Notes: generated from the sequence alone by a model not told the origin. A stretch of 64,000 nt of DNA from Dyadobacter fermentans (GCF_019924045.1 NZ_JAHXBN010000011.1:62001-126000), one strand, 5' to 3'. Positions 9,373-18,989 are shown, counted from the stretch's first letter. A program made the numbers and translations.

Positions 9373-10602
9373 ATGCTTTCAGACAGAAGGTCGTTTTTGG
9401 AGAAAATGTCCCGGATCGGGGCGCTGAGTTTGTTGCCGATGGCAGGCTCCCAGGCCGCGAATGCAGCAAATGCGTCATCCGCTTTGGACGAAAAGAACCA
9501 TTTCGTAGCCGGGCCCTATTTACAGAATATGGGTACCAATGAGGTGACGATCATGTGGATCACCCATAAAAACTGTTTCAGCTGGGTCGAGTACGGCGCG
9601 GGCACTTATACGAGCAAGCGCGAGTTCGGCTACAACAACGGGCTCATCGAGGCCAACAACCGTATTAATAAAATTACATTAACCAACCTCACGCCCGGAA
9701 CGGAGCACAAATACAAGATCGTATCCACCGAAGTGCTGGGTTACAAAGGCTCAAAGGTGGAATTCGGGGAAACGATCGCCAGCCCGCTTTATGGTTTCAA
9801 AACCTGGGGACAGCATGAGGACGAGTTCAAAATAGTGGTGTTCAACGACATCCACGACCGCCCGCAGATCATCCCGCAGCTTTTGTACCGCCATGGCTAC
9901 ACGGGTAATACCAAAGATTACGATTTCGTGGTTTTCAACGGCGATTGCTTCGACTGGGTTACGGAAGAGCAGCAAATGGTCGACCATTTGATCAAACCGT
10001 CGGTCGACATTTTCGCGACGGAGTTCCCATTCCTGCTCACCCAGGGCAATCACGAATGCCGGGGCAGCTTCTCGCGGCACATTCCCGAGTATTATGCCTA
10101 TCCCGACAACAAGTACTACTTCTCGTTCACCCGCGGCCCGGTGCATTTCATCGTACTGGATTCGGGCGAGGACAAAACCGACGATAGCGTAGAGTACGGC
10201 GGCTTGTCGGCATTCGACCGTTACCGCGAGGTGCAGAAGAAATGGCTGGAAAAGGAAATCGAATCACCGGAGTTCAAAAAAGCCGATTTCCGCGTGCTGC
10301 TGATCCACATTTCGCCCTACCACTCGGGCGACTGGCATGGTACCATGCATTGCCGGGCGCTGTTCGGCCCGGTTTTGAACAAAGCCAAAATCGACCTGCA
10401 AATCTCCGGGCACACGCACCGGTACATGACGCACGAGCCCGACACCGACCATAACTGGCCGATCGTGATCGGTGGCGGGCCGCTGGAAGGCAAGCGGACG
10501 CTCATCAAGCTCCACGCTACGCGTAAGCAACTGGACCTGAAAATGATCCGCGACGACGGCGAGCTTGTAGGCAAGTTCCTGATCCCGAAGAAAAACAAAT
10601 AG
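9373..10602 (+). CDS. Exported metallophosphoesterase with purple-acid-phosphatase-like N-terminal domain
   Basis: A 409-residue calcineurin-like phosphoesterase, probably periplasmic. The N-terminus DRRSFLEKMSR followed by a hydrophobic, Ala-rich stretch fits a Tat signal. Residues about 40-140 resemble the fibronectin-like N-domain of purple acid phosphatases. The metal-binding motifs are complete: FNDIHDR (about 158), NGDCFD (about 189), GNHE (about 224), HISPYH (about 312) and GHTH (about 345). It follows SusD by 33 nt and is followed by a terminator, so it ends the locus-1 operon. It probably hydrolyses phosphomonoesters or diesters before or after uptake; the actual substrate is unknown. 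Confidence 0.9.
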   Translation: MLSDRRSFLEKMSRIGALSLLPMAGSQAANAANASSALDEKNHFVAGPYLQNMGTNEVTIMWITHKNCFSWVEYGAGTYTSKREFGYNNGLIEANNRINKITLTNLTPGTEHKYKIVSTEVLGYKGSKVEFGETIASPLYGFKTWGQHEDEFKIVVFNDIHDRPQIIPQLLYRHGYTGNTKDYDFVVFNGDCFDWVTEEQQMVDHLIKPSVDIFATEFPFLLTQGNHECRGSFSRHIPEYYAYPDNKYYFSFTRGPVHFIVLDSGEDKTDDSVEYGGLSAFDRYREVQKKWLEKEIESPEFKKADFRVLLIHISPYHSGDWHGTMHCRALFGPVLNKAKIDLQISGHTHRYMTHEPDTDHNWPIVIGGGPLEGKRTLIKLHATRKQLDLKMIRDDGELVGKFLIPKKNK

Positions 10603-10612
10603 TACTGCCCTA

Positions 10613-10648
10613 CGGCAGCAGATCCACCGGTTTGCTGCCGTTTTTTTT
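10613..10648 (+). terminator. Intrinsic terminator of locus 1
   Basis: An 8-bp stem CGGCAGCA / TGCTGCCG (10613-10620 and 10633-10640) with a 12-nt loop is followed by eight T. It lies 11 nt after the phosphoesterase stop. Confidence 0.9.
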
Positions 10649-10710
10649 AGTCTTCCGGTTACTTAACATATTAACCCAACATTAAATAATCGCCGCCGCT
10701 CGCACCGGAT

Positions 10711-10740
10711 TTTGGGCAATAAAGAAAAATGGTACATTTG
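10711..10740 (+). promoter_or_regulatory. Bacteroidota-type promoter of locus 2 sigma factor
   Basis: TTTG (10711-10714), 18 nt of spacer, then TACATTTG (10733-10740) match the -33 TTTG / -7 TAnnTTTG housekeeping promoter of Bacteroidota. Transcription would begin only a few nucleotides before the GTG start at 10763. Confidence 0.65.
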
Positions 10741-10762
10741 CCTTTGACGTAACCCATTTTTC

Positions 10763-11356
10763 GTGGAACAGGATTCGGTACTTTGGCAAAAGTTCAGGGA
10801 AGGCGACCCGCTTGCCTTCGAGCAACTGCTGCGCAATTATTACCGGCCGCTATTCGATTACGGAAGGCGTTTCGTCAGCGACCGCGATGTGCTGAAAGAT
10901 CTCGTGCACGATCTTTTCCTCTACCTATGGGAACGCAGGGAATCCCTCGGCAAGACCGACCAGATCAAACCCTACCTGCTTACGAGCCTCCGCAACCGCA
11001 TTTTCAGGAATAGCAACCGCCTGGAAGCCCGTCCGGAAATTTTCCTGGCATTGGAACATACTCCCGAAGATTTTCACGAAACAGCCAACTCTATCGAAAG
11101 CGAACTGATCCTGACCGAGTTCGCTGCGGAGAAGCATTCGCGCATCCAGCATATTATCCAGTCGCTCACCCCACGGCAGCAGGAAATTATCCACTTGAAA
11201 TTCTACCAGGATCTTCCCAACGACCGCATCGCCGAAATCCTGAATATTTCACGCCCGGCCACGGCTAACCTCCTGTACGAGAGCTTGAAAATGTTCCGTC
11301 AGAAGTGGCTTCTGCTAGCGGGCCTGCTTCTGTTATTCCTCGTGCGGGGCTATTAA
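10763..11356 (+). CDS. FecI-like ECF sigma factor, locus 2
   Basis: A 197-residue ECF sigma factor starting at GTG 10763, just after a good promoter. Sigma-2 covers about residues 12-85 (FEQLLRNYYRPLFDYGRRFV, then VLKDLVHDLFLYLWERRE). Sigma-4 covers about 130-180 (LTPRQQEIIHLKFYQDLPNDRIAEILNI in two steps). The last 16 residues are strongly hydrophobic (WLLLAGLLLLFLVRGY), a tail that could contact the membrane. The FecR partner begins 89 nt downstream. The gene is separated from locus 1 by a terminator, so it is an independent regulatory unit. Confidence 0.93.
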   Translation: MEQDSVLWQKFREGDPLAFEQLLRNYYRPLFDYGRRFVSDRDVLKDLVHDLFLYLWERRESLGKTDQIKPYLLTSLRNRIFRNSNRLEARPEIFLALEHTPEDFHETANSIESELILTEFAAEKHSRIQHIIQSLTPRQQEIIHLKFYQDLPNDRIAEILNISRPATANLLYESLKMFRQKWLLLAGLLLLFLVRGY

Positions 11357-11445
11357 TCTAAAAATTTTTAAAATTTTTCCTGATTCTTCCATGATCCCGG
11401 CGGTCGCGGCGGATTATACTTTTAGAACACATTCCCGATAAGCCG

Positions 11446-12528
11446 ATGCATCCATTTTACCACTACAACCTGGAAGACTTTCTGACTGACGACGATTTCA
11501 GGGGATGGGTAAAAAACGGCCAGCCACGCAACGACTTTTTCTGGGCCAAGCTCCGCTCGGAGTATCCCGAAAAAGCACCGCTGATGGACCAGGCGGCCGA
11601 GCTGATCCTTACCTGGGAAAAACAACCCAGCGACCTTACCCACGAGGAGCTCGATCATGAGGTGAACCGGATCCTGAACGACTCGGTGGTGCGCACGGTG
11701 GCCTCCCGGAAAGCAAATGTCGTTCGGCTACGCTGGTGGTATGCCGCCGCCGCAGTGCTCGTTCTGGTAGGAATAGGCTGGCTGGTTTCCGGCGAACAGG
11801 CGTTCCCAAAAAGCCAGTACACGTATAAGCGCTACGTTGCGGTATCTCCCGTTCCGCTGAAAGAGGTCATCAACAAGGGCAAAACACCAATGAAGGTTAG
11901 CTTGCCGGATGGCAGTAAAATACAACTCATGCCCGATGCCGCTGTCAGCTACGCCCCGGTTTTTGTTCAAAACCATAAAAGAGAGGTATTTCTCTCGGGA
12001 GAAGCGTTTTTCGAAGTGCAAAAAGACAAAGCCAATCCATTTTTCGTGTATGCCAATGACCTCGTTACGCGGGTAGTAGGTACGAGTTTTACCATCAAAT
12101 CTTCTTCGGAACGCGTGGAGGTGATCGTCCGCACGGGGAAAGTGGCGGTTATGAAAGCCAAGGACCTGAACGAGGATAAGCCAGGCATCGAAATGCTGCT
12201 AACACCTAATCAGCAGGTAGTATTTACGCCCGAACAGCCGCTACTGGCACGTAGCATCGCCGAAAACCCGATAGCCATCGCCCGCCCGGTCGTAAAGCCG
12301 GATTTCACATTTGACAATCAGCCGGTTGGAGAGGCATTCAAATTGTTGCAGGAAACTTACGGAATACCCATTTTATACGATTCCACGAGGCTCGAAAACT
12401 GCTACCTGCGCGTGGCGCTGCGCGACGAGCCATTCTTTGACAAGTTAGGAATCATCTGCTCAACGATCGAAGCAAGCTACCAGGTAACCGACGGACAGGT
12501 CGTTATCACGGGGCAAGGCTGCGAATAA
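11446..12528 (+). CDS. FecR-family anti-sigma factor, locus 2
   Basis: A 360-residue membrane-anchored anti-sigma factor. Its N-terminal region (YNLEDFLTDDDFRGWVKN) resembles that of the locus-4 FecR. One membrane span lies at about residues 95-113 (WWYAAAAVLVLVGIGWLV). The periplasmic FecR domain carries LSGEAFFEVQKDKANPFFV and VVGTSFTIKS. The C-terminal DUF4974 domain has Cys at ENC, IIC and the penultimate position (GCE). It should bind sigma factor 10763-11356 and read the STN domain of the SusC at 12722-16162. Confidence 0.92.
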   Translation: MHPFYHYNLEDFLTDDDFRGWVKNGQPRNDFFWAKLRSEYPEKAPLMDQAAELILTWEKQPSDLTHEELDHEVNRILNDSVVRTVASRKANVVRLRWWYAAAAVLVLVGIGWLVSGEQAFPKSQYTYKRYVAVSPVPLKEVINKGKTPMKVSLPDGSKIQLMPDAAVSYAPVFVQNHKREVFLSGEAFFEVQKDKANPFFVYANDLVTRVVGTSFTIKSSSERVEVIVRTGKVAVMKAKDLNEDKPGIEMLLTPNQQVVFTPEQPLLARSIAENPIAIARPVVKPDFTFDNQPVGEAFKLLQETYGIPILYDSTRLENCYLRVALRDEPFFDKLGIICSTIEASYQVTDGQVVITGQGCE

Positions 12529-12594
12529 ACCAAGTTTTCCTTTCAACCAAAACAACCCTTCTACCTTATGGCAAAATCTTGACCCAGATTCATT

Positions 12595-12685
12595 AAAAAG
12601 CCGGCAATGATTGCAGCATTACCGGCCTGATTCTCCCGGTTCATTTCAACAGAAGGACAGTTCCGCCAAAATCGGAGCACGGGAG
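12595..12685 (+). promoter_or_regulatory. Two-hairpin structured leader of susC, locus 2
   Basis: An A-tract (12595-12599) is followed by hairpin 1 (GCCGGCAATG at 12600 pairing with CATTACCGGC ending 12626, 9 of 10 positions). Hairpin 2 has outer stem CTCCCG (12633-12638) with CGGGAG (12680-12685) and inner pairing TTCCG with CGGAG. It ends 36 nt before the SusC ATG at 12722. The layout matches the leaders of loci 1 and 4. Confidence 0.6.
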
Positions 12686-12721
12686 GGCTTTGTCCAGAAT
12701 TCATCAAAACCATTCGAATTT

Positions 12722-15700
12722 ATGAAAAAAAGTAGTCGACCACTAACGTACCTGGTGACTGTGATGAAAATTGCATGCATACCATTCATACTGACCCTGC
12801 TGTTCAGCAGCCTGTCGCTCGCCAGTAACGGCCTTGCGCAGGAGCTGCTGCAACGCAATGTAACCCTGAAAGCCGAGCGCCAGGAACTGCGCCAGGTGCT
12901 CACCAACCTCGAAAAATCCACGGGCGTGCGCTTCTCGTATGTGCCCTCGCTCGTGCGGAACCAGAAAGTGAGCGTTACGGCCGAAAACCAGCGGCTCTCC
13001 GTCGTCCTGGACCAGCTGCTCTCGCCGCTTAACATCCGCTATTCGGTTTCCAGAGATTACATTATCCTCAACCGCAAGCCCACCAAAACGGCTGGTTCGA
13101 ACGACACCAGCTTGCTCGAAATCTCCGAAGACGATGATATCGTCGATCGCGTGGTCCGCGGGAAAGTTATCGCCTCCGATACCAAGGAGCCACTGCCGGG
13201 CGTAAGCGTGGTGGTAAAAGGCACCCAGCGCGGTACTTCCACGGAAGTGAACGGAACATTCGAAATAGAGGTCCCCAACGGCGATGCACAGCTGATTTTC
13301 AGTTTTGTTGGCTACCTCGCGCAGGAAGTGAACGTGGGAAACCAGTCGGAGCTGGATGTAACGCTCCTTTCGGATACGAAATCGTTGCAGGAAGTGGTAG
13401 TCATCGGTTACGGAACGGTTAAGAAGGGCGATTTGTCGGCTTCGGTTGCGACGGTACCCGATATGGAACAGATCAAAAACCGGCCGGTGCTCAACGTGGG
13501 CAGCATGATCCAGGGTAAAGTAGCGGGTGTAACGGCAATCAGCAACGGCGGTCACCCCAACCAGACACCCAATATCACCATCCGCGGGACTGGCTCACGC
13601 GGGGGCGAAAGTGTACTGTACGTGGTCGATGGCGTACCCAATGCGCCTTACAACCCGGCTGATATCGAATCCATTACCGTTTTGAAAGATGCAGCCTCGG
13701 CAGCTATTTACGGTGCATTCTCCGGTTCGGCGGGGGTTATCCTCATCACTACGCGCCAGGCTGCGCAGGGCAAACCCAGCATTGAGTACAGTGGTTTTAT
13801 GGGGATGAAACAGGCCTGGAAATTACCGCAATCGCTAACCGCGGCCGATGAAGCCAAAGTGTCCAACCTGGCTTATACCAATGCCGGCCTCGCCCCGCTC
13901 GACGGCTGGGACGCCACCAAAAATCCGTACGCACAAGTGACCCGCACCGACTGGATCGACGAAATCTTCCGCACGGGCCTCATTCAGCGCCACAATATCA
14001 GTTTCAATGCCGGTACCGATAAGTTCTCGACCCTTTTGCAAGGCCGCTACGAACGCGACGAAGGCACGCTCATCAACACTTACGCGCAGAATTTGTCTGT
14101 ACGCTTCAATGCGATGTACAAGTTCACGGATAAGATTAAACTCCGTCAGGAGCTTTTTTACAATAACAATGACAACCGCGGGACTGAAACGACGAGCGGT
14201 TACAGTGGAACCGTGCTTTCGGCCATTTACATGCCGCGCTCGGCCGTGGCTTATTATGATGACGGCACATTCGGCGGTGTAGGCCCCCGTGATTCGCAAT
14301 ATCTGGGTATCCACGGCGATGCGATCAGCCCCGTAGGCACATTGCAACGCAACAGACCTTACAATAAGAGCAACGATATGCAGTCGGTTACCGAGCTCGG
14401 CTATTCCGACATTATACCGGGTCTGAGCTTCCTTACCCGTTTCAGCTACCGCCAGAACAGCTCGTTATGGAAAAGCTTTGATCCTAAAAGGACAGAGCCG
14501 GGCAAGCCGAATAACCAGAATACGCTCTCCTACTCTACCAACCGTGGCTACCACTGGATTTGGGAAAATACGGCCAACTATTCCCGTGTATTTGGTCGCC
14601 ACAACGTAGGTGCGATGGCTTCCATGACGGCGCAGGAAAATGGAAACCGCAATTTCAACATTGCGGCGAAAGGCTTTGAAAATGAAGCCGACTGGGCGCA
14701 ATTCTTCGTCAATGCATCCATTTTTGACCAAAACAGGCCAGGCGACGACGAATGGAAAGACCGTAATGCTTCCTATGTAGGTCGTTTGTCATACAGCTGG
14801 GCCGACCGCTATTTCGTGACTGCCAGCTATCGTTACGATATCGCCGGACGCCTCGCAGAAGGTTTCCGGGCGAAAGGTTACCCGGGTTTCACAGGTGCCT
14901 GGAAGCTTAGCTCCGAACCATTCTTTAATGTAAAAGGCCTCGATCTGCTGAAACTCCGCGCCAGCTGGGGACGCATTGGTAACATCGGTTCTATCGGAAG
15001 GTATTATGGTTATCCTAACCTGACCCCTAACAATACTTATCAGGTTGGTAATGGTGCCCCTATCAGCAATGGTTTATATGTGAGTTCAAGATTTAACCCT
15101 GAACTATCGTGGGAAACTTCGCAGCAGACAGACTTCGGCCTGGATATCAGTCTGTTGAAAGAAAAACTGACCATCACCGCAGATTACTTTAACAAGCTGA
15201 CCTACGACCTGATCAAACAGCAGGATACCGAATGGACGAACACCAACGGTTACGGCGCTCCCTTCATTAACCAGGGCAAGATCCGGAATACAGGTTTTGA
15301 ATTTGCCGCCAACTGGCGCGACCAGGTCGGCGAGTTCAGCTATGAGATTGGCGGTAACTTTGCTACCCTTAAAAACCGCGTCGACTATATCGATGAAAAC
15401 CCGAACTCGGTATGGACGCATAGCGACGCTTGGAGAAGCATTCTGGTGCCATTCCGCTCGACGGTCGGCCAGCCTTATTTCTCTTACTGGCTGATCAAAA
15501 ATGCGGGTATTTTCCAATCCGACGAAGCCGCTGCGGCCTACGTGGGTCCAAAGGGAGATCGTATCCAGCCTAATGCGAAGGCCGGTGACCTGAAATTTGT
15601 AGATGAAAATGGCGACGGCAAAATCGACGATTTGGACCGCGTGTACATGGGTAACGCATTCCCGAAAATCACTTACGGTATCACCGCCAATGCGAACTGG

Positions 15701-16162
15701 AAAAACTTCGATTTCAGCATTTTCTTCCAGGGTGTAGGCGGTGTGAAACTGTTCAACGCATTCAAGCAATCGACATTGAACGGTGCGGAACAGGGCTACA
15801 ACCGTTGGGACAAAATCCTGGACGCATGGTCGGAAACCAATACAGGCTCCGATATCCCTAAAATTCGCGCCAACGATCCGAACAAGAACTTCTCGACCAA
15901 CTCCGACTGGTATCTTGAAAACGGCAATTACCTGCGTCTGAAAAACCTGATCATCGGTTACACATTCAAAAGCAAGCCGGGTAAGCCTAGCCTGCGCGTG
16001 TACGTGAGCGGCGACAACCTGCTGACATTTACCAAATATTCGGGTATGGACCCCGAGATCGGTAGTCAGCTTATCGATGGCCGCTACACCGCACCAGGCC
16101 TTGACGGCGGTCAGTACCCGGTAGCACGCGTGTATTCAGCCGGTGTGAAGCTCAAATTCTAA
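12722..16162 (+). CDS. SusC/RagA TonB-linked outer membrane transporter with STN domain, locus 2
   Basis: A 1146-residue TonB-dependent importer. The signal peptide has a 14-residue lead (MKKSSRPLTYLVTV) before MKIACIPFILTLLFSS. Then come an STN domain (about 40-115), a carboxypeptidase-regulatory-like domain containing PLPGVSVVVKGTQRGTSTEV (about 155-220), a plug starting at VVVIGYGTVKKGDLSAS, and a barrel ending YSAGVKLKF. ATG 12722 lies 36 nt after the leader hairpins and is preferred to upstream in-frame starts that lie inside them. The SusD gene follows after 32 nt. The substrate is unknown. Confidence 0.94.
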   Translation: MKKSSRPLTYLVTVMKIACIPFILTLLFSSLSLASNGLAQELLQRNVTLKAERQELRQVLTNLEKSTGVRFSYVPSLVRNQKVSVTAENQRLSVVLDQLLSPLNIRYSVSRDYIILNRKPTKTAGSNDTSLLEISEDDDIVDRVVRGKVIASDTKEPLPGVSVVVKGTQRGTSTEVNGTFEIEVPNGDAQLIFSFVGYLAQEVNVGNQSELDVTLLSDTKSLQEVVVIGYGTVKKGDLSASVATVPDMEQIKNRPVLNVGSMIQGKVAGVTAISNGGHPNQTPNITIRGTGSRGGESVLYVVDGVPNAPYNPADIESITVLKDAASAAIYGAFSGSAGVILITTRQAAQGKPSIEYSGFMGMKQAWKLPQSLTAADEAKVSNLAYTNAGLAPLDGWDATKNPYAQVTRTDWIDEIFRTGLIQRHNISFNAGTDKFSTLLQGRYERDEGTLINTYAQNLSVRFNAMYKFTDKIKLRQELFYNNNDNRGTETTSGYSGTVLSAIYMPRSAVAYYDDGTFGGVGPRDSQYLGIHGDAISPVGTLQRNRPYNKSNDMQSVTELGYSDIIPGLSFLTRFSYRQNSSLWKSFDPKRTEPGKPNNQNTLSYSTNRGYHWIWENTANYSRVFGRHNVGAMASMTAQENGNRNFNIAAKGFENEADWAQFFVNASIFDQNRPGDDEWKDRNASYVGRLSYSWADRYFVTASYRYDIAGRLAEGFRAKGYPGFTGAWKLSSEPFFNVKGLDLLKLRASWGRIGNIGSIGRYYGYPNLTPNNTYQVGNGAPISNGLYVSSRFNPELSWETSQQTDFGLDISLLKEKLTITADYFNKLTYDLIKQQDTEWTNTNGYGAPFINQGKIRNTGFEFAANWRDQVGEFSYEIGGNFATLKNRVDYIDENPNSVWTHSDAWRSILVPFRSTVGQPYFSYWLIKNAGIFQSDEAAAAYVGPKGDRIQPNAKAGDLKFVDENGDGKIDDLDRVYMGNAFPKITYGITANANWKNFDFSIFFQGVGGVKLFNAFKQSTLNGAEQGYNRWDKILDAWSETNTGSDIPKIRANDPNKNFSTNSDWYLENGNYLRLKNLIIGYTFKSKPGKPSLRVYVSGDNLLTFTKYSGMDPEIGSQLIDGRYTAPGLDGGQYPVARVYSAGVKLKF

Positions 16163-16194
16163 TACCCAATTCGACCAAACAAAGACTTTGACTC

Positions 16195-17793
16195 ATGAAA
16201 CATATCATTAAAAATGCGGGTCTTGCCATTGTAATGGCCGTGAGTGCATCCGCATGTACCGAAAGCTGGGTAGATACCAAACCCAACGGCTCCCCCACCA
16301 CTGCATTCTTCTGGAAAAGCGACGAAGATCTGAACAAGGCCGTGGCTGCGATGTACGCGCCGATGGGCTACGAAAATACCTGGGGCCGCAACCTCTTCTG
16401 GATGCAGAACGCCTCCGACGACATCGTGACGGGCCGCGTTCGAGCAGAAAGTGATAACATCAAAAACTTCAACATTACCGGTCGCGAAGGCTCCATCTCC
16501 AACTGCTGGAACGACGTGTACTGGATGCTGAACAAGGCCAATCAGGTGATCCAGGGCATTTCCACGGCGACTGGCGTATCCGATGCCGTGAAAAACCGTG
16601 CGTTGGGGGAGGCCTATTTCATCCGTGGGTTTGCGCATTTCTGGCTGGCCTATTCGTGGGGCCATAAAGACCTGGGCGTACCTTTCGACGGCCCTGAGAA
16701 TGCAGAGTTCGGCAAGCGCATTCCGCCGCAGCTCCCTTCGGTAACCGACAACTATGCCCAGATCATCAGCGATTTGCAAAAAGCCGCCGACTTGCTTCCA
16801 TTATTCCAAACCTATGGTGCAGGCGACCAGGGACGCGCACATAAGGCTGCGGCGTGGGGTTACATGGTAAAAACCTACGCCTACTGGGCGCAATATGATG
16901 CTTCCAAATGGACGCTGATCCCCGAACTGGCTGATAAAATCAAGAATGAAGGTGCCCGTGCCCTCATTACCGGTAAGGGTAGCCCGGCTGCTAATTATCA
17001 GGCTGTTTTCACCATTGAAAACAACTGGACGAGCGAATATATCTGGTCCGTGAACTCCGGCGTACAGGGTGGTTCTATATTCCCGGGGGTGGCCTTGGAA
17101 AACAAAGGCTGGGGGATTTTCAATGGCTGGGGCTATTTCCAGCCTACCGAAGAACTTTATGAAGAATATGAGGCCAAAGACCCGCGCCGCGAGGTGACTA
17201 TCCTGAAATTCGGGGACAAATTCACCTACTTTGGCAAAGAGCGCTCTTACTTCTCAACCAACAGCCTCTCGGGCTTCCAGATTCGCAAATACATGGAGCC
17301 TTACAGCTACGGAACCAATGAAAATGCAGGTAGCAACACGATGATCAATCAAAGCGGTGATGGGCCTTCAACACGCCTGAACCTGCCGCTGATGCGCTAT
17401 GCAGAGATACTGCTTTTCAAAGCGGAGGCATTGATCAAACAAGGTAAAAATGCGGAAGCGGCCGCGCCATTGAACGAAATCCGTGCCCGCGTAGGACTCG
17501 CTCCGATTGCAACGCCGACATTGGCAGACCTCAAACATGAACGGCGCGTAGAGCTTGCCTGCGAATGGACCGACCGCCTGGCCGATCTGAAACGCTGGGG
17601 CGATTACGACAAGATCAACATGCCGCTCCACGGGCGCATCCACGACAACAAGACCGATCCCGCTTCGCCCTACAAAATCCAGGTAATCTGGCCGGCCCGC
17701 AATTTCGATCCAGGCAAGCACATGGCGTGGCCGATGAACCCCGATGAGATTTCACGCAGTAATGGCGCCTATAAGCAGACGCCGGGCTGGTAA
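16195..17793 (+). CDS. SusD/RagB substrate-binding lipoprotein, locus 2
   Basis: A 532-residue outer-membrane lipoprotein. The lipobox SASAC places the lipidated Cys at residue 21. The mature start (WVDTKPNGSPTTAFFWKSDEDLNKAVAAMY) is characteristic of SusD_3 domains, and the C-terminus contains LPLMRYAEILLFKAEALIKQG and KHERRVELACEWTDRLADLKRW. It pairs with the SusC encoded 32 nt upstream. A strong hairpin follows about 60 nt after the stop and probably ends most transcripts before the phosphatase-family gene. Confidence 0.95.
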   Translation: MKHIIKNAGLAIVMAVSASACTESWVDTKPNGSPTTAFFWKSDEDLNKAVAAMYAPMGYENTWGRNLFWMQNASDDIVTGRVRAESDNIKNFNITGREGSISNCWNDVYWMLNKANQVIQGISTATGVSDAVKNRALGEAYFIRGFAHFWLAYSWGHKDLGVPFDGPENAEFGKRIPPQLPSVTDNYAQIISDLQKAADLLPLFQTYGAGDQGRAHKAAAWGYMVKTYAYWAQYDASKWTLIPELADKIKNEGARALITGKGSPAANYQAVFTIENNWTSEYIWSVNSGVQGGSIFPGVALENKGWGIFNGWGYFQPTEELYEEYEAKDPRREVTILKFGDKFTYFGKERSYFSTNSLSGFQIRKYMEPYSYGTNENAGSNTMINQSGDGPSTRLNLPLMRYAEILLFKAEALIKQGKNAEAAAPLNEIRARVGLAPIATPTLADLKHERRVELACEWTDRLADLKRWGDYDKINMPLHGRIHDNKTDPASPYKIQVIWPARNFDPGKHMAWPMNPDEISRSNGAYKQTPGW

Positions 17794-17853
17794 TGCATCT
17801 ACAATGTGAATTTTCATCATGAGTTAACATTAATGGCATATTTTTGGCATCAC

Positions 17854-17882
17854 AACAGGAGACCCTTCGGGGTCTTTTGTTT
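17854..17882 (+). terminator. Terminator after SusD, locus 2
   Basis: AGACCC-TTCG-GGGTCT (17860-17875) is a 6-bp stem closed by a stable UUCG tetraloop. AACA and TGTT lie outside it as further pairing, followed by a T-rich stretch. It may allow partial read-through to 17911-18753. Confidence 0.75.
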
Positions 17883-17910
17883 TATAGTTAATTAATCATC
17901 TCTATACCCA

Positions 17911-18753
17911 ATGAAAAAAATTGCCCTTTACCTACTGGCATTCGTCGCGCTTGCAAGCGCGTCGTATGCGCAGAAAACCGCAACTATTAATGTAGCATCC
18001 TACAACCTCCGCTACAACACCCCCAACGACGGCGTAAATGCCTGGCCCAACCGCAAGGAGAATGTGAAAGGCCTCATCCGTTTCCATGAATTCGACATTT
18101 TCGGTGTGCAGGAAGCACTGGTAGGCCAGCTGAAAGATGTTGCCGAACTGCCTGAGTTTGCCTACTATGGCAAAGGCCGCGACGATGGCAAAGAAGGAGG
18201 AGAGCACTCCGCCATTTTCTACAAAAAAGACCGTTTCAAACTGCTCAAATCGGGCGATTTCTGGCTGAGTGAAACACCCGATAAACCAGGCCTCGGCTGG
18301 GATGCCAAATGCTGCAACCGCATTTGTTCATGGGCGCAATTCGAGGACGTGAATACCAAAAAGAAATTCTATTTCTTCAATGTGCATTTCGATCACCAGG
18401 GCGTTGAGGCGCGTCGGCAATCGGGGCATTTGATGGTGAAAAAAATTAAGGAAATCGCAGGAAACAACACCGCAATCCTCACGGGCGACTTCAACTCGTC
18501 ACCGGACACCGAGCAGATCAAAACGATATCCAGCGTGCTCAACGACACCCACGACGTAACCAAAGAAGCTCCGTACGGCCCGGAAGGCACCTTTAACAGC
18601 TTCAAATTTGACGCTGAAATGAAGACCCGGATCGATTACATTTTTGTGAGTAAGAATGTAGATGTCCTGAAATACGGCGTATTGACTGACTCCAAAGAGC
18701 AGCGCTATCCGTCTGATCACCAGCCGGTGTTGGTGAAGGTGGAGATTAAATAA
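17911..18753 (+). CDS. Secreted endonuclease/exonuclease/phosphatase-family enzyme
   Basis: A 280-residue EEP-superfamily hydrolase with a Sec signal peptide (cleavage near SYAQ, residue 21), so periplasmic or secreted. The motifs of the DNase I/phosphatase fold are present: ASYNLRYN (about 29), FGVQEAL with the metal-binding Glu (about 70), FNVHFDHQG (about 155), LTGDFNSSPD (about 190), TRIDYIFVS (about 243) and the catalytic SDHQPV near the end. The family includes nucleases, sphingomyelinase-like and inositol phosphatase-like enzymes, and the sequence does not separate these. It lies behind the locus-2 terminator, in the position equivalent to the phosphoesterase of locus 1. Confidence 0.88.
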   Translation: MKKIALYLLAFVALASASYAQKTATINVASYNLRYNTPNDGVNAWPNRKENVKGLIRFHEFDIFGVQEALVGQLKDVAELPEFAYYGKGRDDGKEGGEHSAIFYKKDRFKLLKSGDFWLSETPDKPGLGWDAKCCNRICSWAQFEDVNTKKKFYFFNVHFDHQGVEARRQSGHLMVKKIKEIAGNNTAILTGDFNSSPDTEQIKTISSVLNDTHDVTKEAPYGPEGTFNSFKFDAEMKTRIDYIFVSKNVDVLKYGVLTDSKEQRYPSDHQPVLVKVEIK

Positions 18754-18757
18754 AATA

Positions 18758-18790
18758 GACTTCGGCTTCGAACTTCGGCAGCCGGCTTTT
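18758..18790. repeat. CGGCTT-word intergenic repeat
   Basis: ACTTCGGC occurs twice in 24 nt and is followed by AGCCGGCTTTT. The words match the left arm of the inverted repeat at 53785-53839. It lies between two convergent genes and may act as a weak terminator. Confidence 0.35.
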
Positions 18791-18831
18791 GGGGATTTAG
18801 TTTGTGCCTGATCATCAAAAGTCGGCTGTTG

Positions 18832-18987
18832 TTATTCCTTGTCAAATTTTGGCAAGCCGTAAGTTTTTACGATATGCTCAGCCAACTCTATTTTTTCTTT
18901 GAAATAACCCTTATTCAGAAGCTCATCAAGGCTCTTATCAGCCTTTTTCAAGACAGGTTTTCGCAGGCGTTCGAGTTCTTTCTCCAT
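18832..18987 (-). CDS. Small protein paired with the DUF6934 gene
   Basis: A 51-residue, charged, probably cytoplasmic protein (starts MEKELERLRKPVLKKADKSL, ends YGLPKFDKE). It has no signal peptide or membrane span and is likely mostly helical. It begins 2 nt after the DUF6934 stop on the same strand, so the two are almost certainly translated together. I do not recognise a domain. The tight pairing, small size and AT-rich composition compared with neighbours are consistent with a toxin-antitoxin-like or other two-gene accessory module, but this is inference. Confidence 0.7.
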   Translation of the reverse strand: MEKELERLRKPVLKKADKSLDELLNKGYFKEKIELAEHIVKTYGLPKFDKE

Positions 18988-18989
18988 TT

